Shown: positions 11,131-22,435 of the stretch, one piece after another
Numbering within the stretch: position 1 is the stretch's first letter
Layout: each line of letters starts with the position of its first letter
Source: Poecilobothrus nobilitatus
Lineage: Eukaryota; Arthropoda; Insecta; Diptera; Dolichopodidae
DNA length: 64,000 bases
NCBI GenBank assembly: GCA_947095535.1
Contig: OX352774.1
Coordinates: forward strand, 80,290,416 to 80,354,415
Reading direction: 5' to 3'
The notes under the pieces: generated by a model
Database searches by the model: none
Told to the model about the DNA's origin: nothing
Seen by the model: the letters and a program-made list of their open reading frames with translations, nothing else
Position numbers and translations under genes: made by a program

Positions 11131-12276
11131 AAGGAGGGCCGATCTCAATCAATAGTGTTTAAGTTAAAAAAAAAAAAATTAATTAATTCGGACCCGCTCT
11201 TAATAAAAAACCCTTTAATATAATTATAATAAACTGCTCTTCTCTTTTTTGCACGGTAGGTGGAATTGTTAAACGATGTCATATTGAAGTAATTTATGCC
11301 GCCACTCAAATGGGTCGTATTTTGACTATCTAAAGTCACTTGAATATTGAAAATCTTGATTTTTAGAAACAAGATTTTTAATTTTAAGAGATTTTCTTAT
11401 AAAGGATGTTGATCGATATTATAGGGGAGAAATTGATCATGGGAGTAGTATCCGATAAAAATTTGTTATGATAAAAAAAATTATTCCAGTCGAAAGTTAT
11501 TTCAAAGTATAACATTGAAAAGTCTTGAAAATGTATTCTAATATCTTATTTTTAATTGCCTAATTATTAAAAATAAAAAAAAGCATTAAAACATATTTTG
11601 TAATTTTATGTTAGGTATTATTATATATAGAATTAATATCGCACTGTCTTATTAAATTACACTTACAATCTAATCTTTGGTTTCGTTATAATTTATTATA
11701 ATCGCACTGTGCTTACCTTTACCTTAAATACTACTGTGGCTTTTTGTCCTAAATTTAAAAAAATAATTTTTTTTTTTGTTTTTATTCTTAACAACACTAT
11801 GACATTTTAATTGTTTAAAGTTGTAAAGTTTTTTTTATGAATTTCATGTCATAAAAAATAAAAAAAATAAAAAATTGTATATAATATGTAAGTGATAATA
11901 AAATGTTTGTTTGAGAATAGATTATGTACTATACCTAAGTATTTAATATATACTATATTTACATCCAGCCAGGCTAAAAGGTATGCGAACTCGAAACAAG
12001 AAGCAATTTCATTTCAAGGACTACCAGTTTATTTCTATATAAAGTTTCATACTTTTTTAAGGTTATTATAATAAAATCGAATCTGTTTTTAAAGAATTTG
12101 CTTTTTTTTTTTTTGATAACAAAAGCTTTCAAAAGATTTTTATGAAAATAAAATCATAAATAAATTTAAAGGTAAATATTATGTATTTGATTACAAAATT
12201 AGTTTCTGATGCACAAAATAAAGTTTGAGTTCATATAAAAGAAAATTAAAATAAAAACCTTAGTTTTTTTTCTTTT

Positions 12277-12462
12277 AGTGCATTTCTCTGCCACTTAAAT
12301 GTGAACAGAAAATTATACAGCCTTTCCTTTTCAGGCGTGGCAGTAATTGTCGTAGGGGGAATAACTATTACGACGTGTGTGGGGTTCGAACCCATACTCC
12401 CTCGGTGTTTACTGTTTACAGCGTATTTTATACGTTCTTATCCACTAGCCCACCGAGGACGC
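12277..12462 (-). mobile_element. tRNA-derived SINE, family 1, copy 2
   Basis: On the minus strand it shows GGTGGGCTAGTGGATAAGAACG (A-box region), GCGTATAAAATACGCTG-like sequence, the perfect B box GGTTCGAACCC, the TACGACAATTACTGCC body and CACATTTAAGTGGCAGAGAAATG followed by an A tail (poly T on the plus strand). It matches copy 1 over the full length. No clear target duplication remains. Confidence 0.9.
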
Positions 12463-12599
12463 AATTGACTTTTAATCAACGGTTAATATTTAATTTTTAA
12501 TGATGTTTTCTGTTTTCACTCCTATAAGAAGCATAGGCATAGGGCATCTACGAAATTATTTATTATTGCACTAAGATTTAGTTTCTATAATCAGTTAGT

Positions 12600-12890
12600 T
12601 TCAATAAGCCGTTGATTACTCGATTGTATCTACTCTATAAAGCTATTAAACGTATTTAAATATTTTTATTTGTGCGCCATCTATTTGATTTGCAATCAAA
12701 GCATCAACGGTTTGAGTATTACTAATTGAGTATAACGAAAAAATATTATGAAATATTTCCAAAAACATTAATTATCAAAAATAATGGCGAGCAAATTACT
12801 TAAAATTATTTTTATAATATCACAGTGTTGTACAATAGCTGCCATTGCAGCCAAGCATTCAACGGCTTAGTATGAAATATTATCGATTAA
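12600..12890. repeat. CAACGGCTTA repeat D, related copy
   Basis: The segment TTGTACAATAGCTGCC to CATTCAACGGCTTAGTATGAAAT (12833-12883) matches repeat D at 57243 and 58474. Upstream lie an inverted AAGCCGTTGATTA (about 12609) and a direct CATCAACGGTTTGAGTA (about 12703). The word is thus present three times in 280 bp, in both orientations, as in a palindromic MITE, but ends and target duplication could not be fixed. Confidence 0.45.
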
Positions 12891-15730
12891 AGAAATTGAA
12901 ATTTGTTAAGAATTTTTAATGCTAATTGAAAAAGAAAAAGAAACTACATATATTGTAGTTGTCCCTTAAAGGATTCAATAAAGAAGAAAAAAATTTAAAT
13001 TTGGGATGAAGCTACTATGCTAAATTTTTAAAGCGATTTAGACTTATTATAAAATTAAACATCAGACCATCGTCAATTGTGTACCGTGTACGACACCTTT
13101 AAATTCTATTCACACCTGCATACTCTCTTACTCACCAAGCTACTATATAGCTTAACCAATTCGCTCATTTTAAGACCGGCTCGAATGAAACTATAATAAC
13201 AGTTTTTTCTTTTAAATTGTATTACATTTAATTTTGATGAGCCCCAATTAAAATAATTAAATACAAACAAAAAATAAAATCTTTACCTAGTAAGGTGAGA
13301 TATTCTTATAAAACTTCATCAGTTTTTTTTTTCTATACACAAAAATTAGATCAAAATATCAGAAACTATAACTTGAATTCTAAAAATACAGTAAACAAAT
13401 CTGCAAGCATCTTACCAGAGTATTTTATTTTTTGTTTTTTTTTTTTTATATTTAAAAGCTTATTCTAGATAAGAAACATACATATACACATCCATATACA
13501 GATATACATGTATAATATATATATTTTTAAAATTAACATAGGTATAGAATTGTTTTTAAGTTAAACATGTTTTTGTACTTTAAATATGTTCACCCACACC
13601 GGACATTCGTTTTTCACGCTTAGGATTTACTTCATCTGATTGCAAAAGTTATAACAAAAAAAAAAAAAAAATAAAAAGAAAAAACCAAAGTAGCAAAAAG
13701 AAAGAGACAAAATATGAAAAACTGGAATTTTTTTGTTATTGTTTTTATGTTTTTATGTTGAATTTATTTTCTTTAAGTTGTTTTTGCAGCACGTTCAAAG
13801 TGTTGAGGCTAAGTGACTAAGAGAAGTGTAAGATTAACTTGAAGCTTATTGGCGGTCTGATTATTAATAACGTGGCGTGCGCGTCAAGCCGGTTAATTTT
13901 TTTATTTTTAATTTCTTTAGTTTTTTATTATACATAATTTTTTTTTTTATTTTTTTTTTATTTTTTGTTTTTTTTTTTATTTATATTATATAGTTAAAGT
14001 TACGTGTTGATAAGTAAATTACCAATTGGTATTGGTTTGACTGCATGTTTTTTTTTTTTCTATTAAAAAGCACAAAAGAAAATCTACTGCTCTCTAACCA
14101 TAATAGTTTCCCATCATAATTGCAATAAATATTGCAAGTATAATGTTATTTAAGATAAATTAATTTGTTTCTTTAAGTTTTTTTATTTGTAAGAGTTTTG
14201 TTTTTTTTTTTTGTCGTTTTGACTTTTTTAAAATAAATAACACGAAAATTATTCTAGAAATAAATAATAAAATATACATATATAATATGACGTTGTTTTA
14301 ACATTTGACTCAATATATTTAAATGTATACTGGATTTTCTTTTATTTGACGATTATGATGGTTAAATGATTGCTTAGTAAAGTATCATTAATCTGACACT
14401 GATCCGACGGTTGAAGTTATAGTAAAAATGTATTATTATTTCAATTCTATACACTGATATAGACTAATATATTATAGGATTTGTTTTTTTTAGTATGGTG
14501 AATGGAGATTTAACATTTTTTTATTTATGTATATAATATCTTAAAAAGGAATTGTCATTATTTTATTTTATGAAATAAAGTCTAACTAGAAAATGAAAAT
14601 AATTCAAGAGAAAAATTACAAACTATAGATTTAGTATTAATTCTTTAGAAATGTTAATGAAAAAATGTGATTTGAATTAAATGTACAAAATAAAAATTAA
14701 ATTCTCTAATACGAAAATCGGGTTCAAAGTGAAAAGGAATAGCGAAATGAAATACAAGTTCATTTCATTTAAGATGATAGGATATTTTAGTGACCAGAAG
14801 ATATCTTATAGGACTACAAAGTTTTTTTTTATATTATATTATAAAAACTTAATAAAAACAAAATAAGGTTTTTATCAAGTCACAAAAATAGTAGAGCTAT
14901 ATGAAGAACTTTATCAAAAAAATACTATTATTTGAATAACGGTTCCAAAATTGAAGTATTAAGTTGATTTTTCACGGTCTAATCCCAGTCTCTTAAATTT
15001 TGATTAACTTTAATATAATAATTTCCTGACACAACACGTCTAATTCAATATTATTTCTGGTATTACAAATTAATTGTTTTGAAAGCAAATGCATTCGAAG
15101 AAAAACGTTTCTTTTTAAAAGTACATGTTTAGCTGACTGAAAAAAGATCCAGCATTCGAAATCACCAGCAATAATATTTTAAAATAATGAGATACATATA
15201 TTATGCTAATAAATATATGCTATATTTTATAATATTAATGAAAGTAATAATGTTCTACAAAGATTACAGATTATTCCACCTAAATAATGATGACCAGTTA
15301 CTTGAAACCAGATGCAATAAAAGAACTATTCGTTGTTATATGACGATGAAGTTAATTTCATCAATGAAACATTACGGTCAAAATGTTTTGAAGAATTATT
15401 TTTTTGCTTTGCCTATACATAATATCATTCTAAATAAGTACTTACGAGTATATATATATATATATATAAGAAAGTTTTCAAGGGAAATCGAAATATGAGA
15501 TTATATTATAGAATGAATTGCATCACATCAATTCTCTGTCATTTGACAGCCTCAAACTTATGTCAAAAATTTTGTCAATAAACTTGCCAGTTTAGATCTA
15601 GAAAAGTTTTCATAGATTTTCTGAATGTGATTTACATTAACCTAACTTACGTTCTGTATATATGTTATTCAAGGATCATATATGACATTTGTGAATAACA
15701 ATAAAATAATCTAAGAAAAGAACAAACACA
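12891..15730. other. AT-rich, homopolymer-laden stretch without supported genes
   Basis: Long T and A runs dominate at 13430-14220. A slightly less AT-rich patch at 13785-13900 (with AACGTGGCGTGCGCGTCAAGCC) stands out but has no long frame or recognised motif. The 103-codon open frame at 15187-15498 matches nothing I know and contains a (TA)n run, so I do not call it a gene. Confidence 0.5.
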
Positions 15731-16045
15731 ATTCAGAGTAAAGAGAAATTGCACAGAAAACTCCAATACAATATATAAGTTATAATAGAGCAGTCAAATG
15801 AATATAACTCCTCATTATATCTGGCATTTATTGACTTCACAAGAGCATTCGATACACTCAAAGAGATGCAATTTGGAAAGCAGGTACAGATAAAAGGCAT
15901 ACAAGAAAAAATAATTAACATAATCAGGGTCATGTATATGCGGATGCGGAAACTCAAGTTCTACACAAAGGAAAACTGAACACACCCTTCAATATCAATA
16001 ATGAAGTTAGACAAGGATGCCCACTTATTAGAGATTTTTTTTTCA
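15731..16045 (+). pseudogene. RTE-type LINE reverse transcriptase fragment
   Basis: One frame reads NEYNSSLYLAFIDFTRAFDT and then KGIQEKIINIIRVMY. A frame change leads to VLHKGKLNTPFNINNEVRQG followed by CPLI. The F.D..+AFD box is motif A of non-LTR reverse transcriptases, carrying one catalytic aspartate. VRQGCPL is the following conserved block. Together they are typical of RTE/BovB-like elements. The fragment stops at a T run near 16036, before the YADD box. It is a dead internal piece of about 100 codons with at least one frameshift. Confidence 0.85.
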
Positions 16046-17900
16046 GATTCTTAGTTTCATACCGCATTTATTTCATACTTCTCTTCTAAAAGTTATAGTG
16101 TTCTTATTGGCGCTCTTTTTATTTTTCTCTCACAGTTTAGTCCCCCTTAGTTTTTTGTTAAGGTACACGTCTGAATATTTTGTAATTGTTTGCAATAAAA
16201 AAAATTAAAATTGATCTCAACTATAAATTACGTGACCACAATTTTTTAGATATTTTCAGGACCAGAGTTTTTTTTCTGGGAAATGTTTTTGAGGGAAATC
16301 TTACCTATATAAATATTTTCTCGAATTAAATTAACAGTAATAGTATAAACTTAATAAATATGATAGATAATCTTTCGAAAACATTTGGTATCAAAATCCG
16401 TCTATAGTCGGTCAGAGTAAAATATAATTATCATCTAATTAACATTACTGTAACTCAGATTTATAGCTGTATTAAATCACCGTTAATATGATAATGTTTT
16501 TTTTTTTTTTCTTGTTTTGTTTTTTTTTTTTAATTATTTATGTAATTTTAAATTTTTGATTTATTATAATAGTTTTTAAATAATATAACGATAGATTTTA
16601 TGATCTATAATAACTATTTTTTGTCTATATATTATTTGTATTATGAATACGAGTACACACCAAATATGGTAATTAAAAAAAAAAAACTTCTAACACATAG
16701 TTAGAACATATTTATATAGGTAATAAAAAAAAAAAAAAAAAAAAAAAAGTCTACTCTAAACAAAATAAATAAAACAAAAAAAAAAAATTTGCTTAACATA
16801 TAACTTGATTTCTCTTATAAGGTTAGAAATTGAATTCCTTAAAGTTATTGACATTAATAAACAAATTGTTTTAAAAGCAAAAATGACTTGAAAATTGGAA
16901 TGTAGCACAAAAGACAAAAAAAAAAAAAAAAAAATTGATTTTTTTTAAAAATTAAAGTTCAGCTTAAAAATTATATAAACGTTTATTCAAATTTCTTTTA
17001 GGGAAAAAAATATAATGGTTCTTTTTTTTTTTTTTTTAGCCAAAATTAATATTCTTTGCATTAAACAGTCATATTTTTCTAAGTCTGATCGCAAAATCTA
17101 TTATTCATATTGTACCATAGCGATACATCTATAAAATGTTTTGTTTTTAAACTGGGTTTGTGTGTAGGTTGCGTTTTTTTTTTTTTTTTTATTAAGTGCT
17201 AAATGTTAATAGATAAATTAAATAAAAAAAAAAAAAATAAAAAAAAAAAAACAAAAAAAAAATATCATATAAAATAATTCATCCAAGAATGACTATTTGA
17301 AAATTTTATTAGTTATTAATATTATAGTTAGTATATTATATTAAATAATTCGTAAAATACAGGTATATTTATAGAGTAAGATGTATATAATAATAATTAA
17401 TAACGTTACCTACGCAGATTTAAAAAAAAAAATTTTTTTTAAAAATCGTAAAATTCGTGTATCAGTAAATAAAATACTAAATTTAGATTCATAGATTAGA
17501 GCTTATTTTGAAGAATTTTTTTTTTTTTTTTTTTTGCTGTGACATTATTTCAGTTAAATTAATTATTGGGGTATTTAGTGACTGCAGGTTTAGTTATTGT
17601 ATTAATTTGATCTAATTTTAAATGTATCTTATAAATTTAATTTTACGTTTATTAATTAAGTTGTTCGAAGAAATTTAGATATTAGAATTGTTCGAAGAAA
17701 TATATAAAAATCTGAATTGAAGACTGATTTTTTTTTTTATACATTCCGAAATTTTAAATATTTGAATTATAATTAAATAATGGGTGATCTAACAAAGACA
17801 CCAAAAATTGAGAATTTGAGAATATCAAATTCTTACTGACTAACTGCACGTTCCCCCTAATATATAACTCCATATAATGGAATGGAACCTGTAACTGCTA
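16046..17900. other. Homopolymer-rich AT stretch
   Basis: Extremely rich in runs of more than ten A or T (16497-16532, 16717-16750, 16917-16935, 17176-17190, 17224-17262, 17517-17535). No gene, tRNA or element edge was seen. Confidence 0.7.
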
Positions 17901-17919
17901 ACGTAGTATATTGCATAAG

Positions 17920-18210
17920 GATTAGAAACAATAGGATAGGAAAAGATAAGACAGGGATGGGGAAACTTTGGATTAGCAAGTGAGACTGTAAACGAACAAG
18001 GAATCTATCTATTATTGTTATTATTATTATGCTAAGAGTAACGAAAAAAGCAATCAACAGCTACAACATGCAGTAATATATATAACACCTTCTTGAAGAC
18101 AGCTTCATTCCACAGCTATTACTAGTATTGATATTATCATTACATATTATCATTATCAGTACACCTTCTGTATGAGGTAATCAAAGGCATCACAGTCGGC
18201 TTTATTTGTT
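17920..18210 (+). repeat. Dispersed repeat F, copy 1
   Basis: Aligns with 29020-29245. Shared landmarks are GACTGTAAACGAACAA.GAATC.(T/G)TCTAT, CAACAGCTACAACATGCAGTA, ACACCTTC, TATGAGGTAAT and AAAGGCA(T)C. It contains a 76-bp insertion absent from copy 2. No conserved coding frame is apparent on either strand. It may be the 3' UTR of a retroelement, which I cannot name. Confidence 0.7.
18094..18169. mobile_element. 76-bp insertion in repeat F flanked by 9-bp direct repeats
   Basis: Copy 2 of repeat F reads straight through AACACCTTCCTGCATGAGG. Here ACACCTTCT occurs twice, at 18085-18093 and 18161-18169, with unrelated sequence between that includes a short TATTATCATTACATATTATC tandem. The arrangement fits a small insertion with a 9-bp target duplication, although replication slippage could also produce it. 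Confidence 0.5.
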
Positions 18211-19436
18211 TACATTTTTTCATGCTGTATGCGGAAAAGTTTAAACTAGGAGACTTTTTTATGTACCAGGAACTCGACCGATCTTAATATTTTCGGATAC
18301 TCTCTACACTTTATATGGTTTGGAATTGATAAAACAACGATATATATACGAACAGCTTGTTAAAAACTAAACTGAATGTCGTTTTTGAAGAGAGAATACA
18401 GACTAATTAAACTGGGTTTATATAGAGGAAAACCAAATTAATTGCATAAAATGAAACAGAATTTGTTGAAATAGATTTTTTATGATTTTATCAATCAGAA
18501 ATTTCTTTTGATCAACTCATAGTATTAATCAAGAAATGAGTTAGCGTTCGTAACAATAAAATTGTAGTGACATTTAAAATTCAACATATTAACCAGATTT
18601 TGGATAATCAAACCTCAAACATACGAACGAATCGTGTTTTAAGAATTTTTGTTTTTTTCAAAAATTTTAATTAAATGTACTTATTGTTGCTGTGTCAACT
18701 ATTTGGATTAGAAAAAAAAATTGAAATATTCATAAACGATTTATGTAAAAAAAAAAAAAAGCAGTGCCATTTTAATTTTTAAGTATACATAAATTATTTT
18801 GACAATTTTTAAATAACATATCAGTAGAATCACAGCATTATCATAAAAAAAAGCTAAAAAGTAATAAACAAAAATGAATAAAGGAAGAAGTTAAATGGGT
18901 ATAAAAGTTTTATATATTATATTAGCTGCTGTTACTGTGCTTTTCTAATGCTAATTTATAATTTAACTTATTGGTATATGATTTTTTAAGAATATACAAA
19001 TAAATCAATCTATTAAAAGTTTGTGAACTTTATCTTAAAGATAAATAATTCTTTATGCGTTCACTTTCAAAACGTGAGAAAAAAAAATATTTTTTTCTTT
19101 TATTAATTTATAAATTTTATACAAAAATCTTGTAAAATTATTTGAAAATTTATCATTACAAGAAAAATTAAACTGAACATATTACTGAAGTCATTTCGGT
19201 TTATAAATTTCGGATGTTGGATTATATCTTAAAAACAAAAAGATAATAGGTAAGTAGCTTATATTTATTTATTGGCTGAAAATTTATTTGATGGGTTAAA
19301 AAAATCAGAGCGTTTACAGTTAACATTCTAAATCTTAATCTAATAGAAAAACGTATAGTTTCTTTTATACTTATAACGAGAGACTTTAATTTAGAGCGTT
19401 TTGAAAAATTTAGAGCGTAGTGAAAATTAAATAAAT
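18211..19436. other. AT-rich stretch, no feature seen
   Basis: Only A/T runs and short open frames. TTTAGAGCGT occurs twice just before the SINE (about 19391 and 19409). Confidence 0.6.
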
Positions 19437-19626
19437 GGGGTCTCTTGGTGTAGTGGATAACTGCGTATAAAATACGCTATAAACACCGAGGGAGTGTGGG
19501 TTGGAATCACACACACGTCGTAAGAGTCATTCCTCCTTACGACATTTACAGCCATACTTGAACAGAAAAGGCTGTGACATTTCCTGTCCACATTTATGTG
19601 GCACAGAAATGCATTAAAACAAAAAA
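19437..19626 (+). mobile_element. tRNA-derived SINE, family 1, copy 3
   Basis: Starts GGGGTCTCTTGGTGTAGTGG, with A box TGGTGTAGTGG. It continues with GCGTATAAAATACGCTATAA, a decayed B box GGTTGGAATCA, GTCGTAAG/CTTACGAC, ACAGAAAAGGCTGTG and CCACATTTATGTGG, and ends in ATGCATTAAAACAAAAAA. The flanks GTAGTGAAAATT and GTAGAAAATTTT may be a worn target duplication. Confidence 0.9.
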
Positions 19627-21343
19627 TTTGGTAGAAAATTTTTTAATCCGATAATTGATGTTCGTTACGTTAACTCGCGAATAACTTAACATTTTTTCTT
19701 TTCCTATATCAGATTACTTGACTAATTTTGTTTTACCATTCAAGAGAATAAAAGAATGGAGTTTTCTACTTATTTTGTTTCTTTCCTTGCTTATTCTTCA
19801 ATGATTAAGATAATAAAATTGTTTGCACCATAACATAAGCACATGTTAAAACAATAGGGAAGGTATTTTAGAAATTTTTTAGTATAGAATTTTATCTTAA
19901 AATTTTACATTCAATTACTATTTAGGATAGTAAAATACTTTATAAAATGTAGCAATGTCTAATTTACATTCAATAAAACCTTGTTTTTTTAAATTTTTAT
20001 TTTGAGTTAAAAGGCATTTGATCAGGTTTTTTATACGTAAGATATTATGTTATTGATGAAAATATACATATATTATTTATTGATTTAAATTCATTAATGA
20101 GTCATGCACAAAACTATAGAATTTTAACTTAAGTTCCAAAATAAACATGGATTTGATCTCTGTGACTTCAAGATGTTATTTTTTGGATAGGCATATTCTC
20201 TTTTAATCATCTTTAACGATTTTGAACTACAAGATTTTTTTTTTTTTTTTTTTAAATCAAAATCTTTTTAATATCAATCACATCTTAAGTTAAAGAATAT
20301 AGCATCAAAATTAGGTCTCTAACTAAAGTTCGTTAAAAATTTTTAAAAACATTACGAACGATTAGCATTTAGAATATTAAACGGTTATGACATCACTCTG
20401 CCTATTTTTAAAATCACAAACCAGCCAAAGGGTAAAATTACAAGATCGAAAAAAGCTTCTAAATTATTTCTGTATAAATAATAAAATAATCTTTAATAAA
20501 CAAAAATAGGTAGGTACCTGTTTTTCTTTAAGTCGATTATTATTTCTATTAGTTTTTTACATCCTTAGAAAGGAAATTTGGCAACCTTTTTTTTTAACTT
20601 ATAATAATACTGAAATATTTTGTATTACCGAATATTTTTGGAGGTATTTTGTATATTAAATTTTTATTTTAAATATAGAATAACTTAAATACCTAGTAAG
20701 TTTTTTCTTACCTTTCTTTTTTTTTAATATTTTTTTTTCCTTAATTTATTTTTATCCCAATATTGGAGAAAGATTTTTCTGTTAAGATTTTCTTTATTTT
20801 ATTTAAAACTGCTGGTTATGTATATAAGAGACCACCATCAAGACTATTTTCAATGTTTAGATAACTTTAGGAAAAAGTTTTTTTTTTTTTACTTTTATTT
20901 AATCTTTGCAATCTCAATACGATAATATTTGACTGATAAAAAAGAAAACAATCATATTCAAATTCTCAGCATTGATGCAAATAAGTTGATAAATGTTTTA
21001 CAAAACTATAATTTTTATTTTTGTATTATATAATACAGACGTGGAAATATTATAAATACTTTATTTCAAAAGCTAAAAATGTAAGAGTTATTTTTATAAG
21101 AATTTTTAACTCTTTCCTTACTATATTCATCCAAAGACATCAGTGTTATCAAGATGCTTTAAAGTTAAATTCGGTCATGTTAATTAAAGGTTTTTGTTAC
21201 TTAAACAGAAGTGCCGTTTTAAAAATTAGAGCAAAATATAAAATAAATATAATATTAATATATTAAATTTTTACACTTTTAGAATAAAGTGAAATAAAAA
21301 GTTTGAAGTATTTCATTTATTTATCTCGATGATTTAGTCAGGT
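19627..21343. other. AT-rich stretch, no supported gene
   Basis: T runs at 20229-20254 and 20878-20890. The 81-codon open frame at 21021-21266 has no recognisable motif and AT-driven composition. Confidence 0.6.
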
Positions 21344-21396
21344 CCCTACTCACTAAATCATGGAGACCTCCTAACTGTCTGATTTAGTGAGTAGGG
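21344..21396. repeat. Perfect 17-bp inverted repeat overlapping a SINE head
   Basis: CCCTACTCACTAAATCA (21344-21360) is the exact reverse complement of TGATTTAGTGAGTAGGG (21380-21396), with a 19-base spacer. The right arm is the A-box region of the SINE that follows, so the left arm looks like a local inverted duplication of the SINE 5' end. Confidence 0.9.
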
Positions 21397-21546
21397 GCGT
21401 ATTAAACACTGAGGAAGGGTTAGTTCGAATCCTACACACATGGTAAGAATAATTCCCCCTTACGATATTTACAGCCACGCCTGAAAAAGAAAGCCTGTGT
21501 AATTTTTTTGTCACTTTTGTGTCAGAAGAGAATACACTAAAAAAAA
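21380..21546 (+). mobile_element. tRNA-derived SINE, family 1, copy 4 (degraded)
   Basis: Retains TTTAGTGAGTAGGGGCGTATTA, AACACTGAGGAAGGG, the B box AGTTCGAATCC, ATTCCCCCTTACGATATTTACA, AAGAAAGCCTGTGTAATTTT and a decayed tail. The segment between GCGTATTA and AACAC is shorter than in other copies (internal deletion). Divergence from the other copies suggests the oldest insertion of the five. Confidence 0.8.
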
Positions 21547-21690
21547 CAACACAAAAAAAGAAATGATAAAGAAATAAATGAGTCTTTCATTGTTAGGCGT
21601 AATTGCAGTACAAACATTAAATTACAAGAATTATAAGAATGTTTTTTATTTTGTTTATACTTTGTATTATTATATTTTGCATAATCATCT

Positions 21691-21770
21691 TGACCTGACC
21701 GGGATTTGATCCTAGATCCTTCGCCTGAAATGCCGGTGACTTAAACACTAGTACTATAATCGTCGGATAT
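21691..21770 (-). mobile_element. tRNA-like SINE head, family 3, copy 1
   Basis: On the minus strand: ATTATAGTACTAGTGTTTAAG (A-box region), then GGCATTTCAGGCGAAGGATC, then the B-box region GGATCAAATCCCGG. The same arrangement with a shared CATTTCA.GCGAAGG-like core occurs at 56965-57037 (+) and more weakly at 29355-29423 (-). Acceptor arms do not pair properly, so it is a tRNA pseudogene or SINE head rather than a working tRNA. Confidence 0.6.
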
Positions 21771-21943
21771 AGCTTAAAGTAATAATTAAATTTTTTTATT
21801 AAAAAAAAGAAGGAAAGAAGAAGGATTTTACAATACATATAGACGACTGTCTTTTTCTTCACCTGAATTTAACATTTAATTTCACAATGTGACATTATCA
21901 TTTTTTATTTTCATATAACTGTTATTTACATCGGTGTATTTTG

Positions 21944-22004
21944 CAACAGCCTCTATGTTGTATTATGTATGATTTTCAACCTGCTCTATGTTCTATTATG
22001 TTTT
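21944..22004 (+). repeat. Two-unit tandem repeat, 33-bp period
   Basis: CAACAGCCTCTATGTTGTATT (21944 on) is followed 33 bp later by CAACCTGCTCTATGTTCTATT (21977 on), both continuing into ATGT and T-rich sequence. No function is evident. Confidence 0.65.
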
Positions 22005-22404
22005 CTCTTTTTCTTTTTTTTTCTTCGCTTTTATTTCATTGTGAGGAATTCACCTTTCTTCTGCATTAGGGGTCATGATATTCTATCTAGAAGATTTTTT
22101 TGTTCTTTACTAGAAGAATAAAAAAGTTTTTGGAGATCGTCTTCATTAGATATTCATAAAAGGTTCATGTAACAAATTAGTTCATGAAATTGTACACCCG
22201 TCAAATATTTTATTCCGCCTAATTCTCTTTCGGTAATCTATTTTTTGGCCGAAAGAATTTGATTTAAGCGTCCTATATTATGTTTGTAATATGTATAGGT
22301 ACAAAAAATTGTTAGCATATAATGTAATCTTTAGATAAAAATAAACCAAAATTTTTGAAAAAAATTTAAATCACTAAAAAAAAAAGTAAATATTAAGTTA
22401 AAAC

Positions 22405-22435
<31 letters not shown>

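Noticed and set aside
15187..15498. 103-codon open frame
   Set aside because: No motif recognised, includes a TA-repeat-derived Tyr-Ile run, no flanking gene signals.
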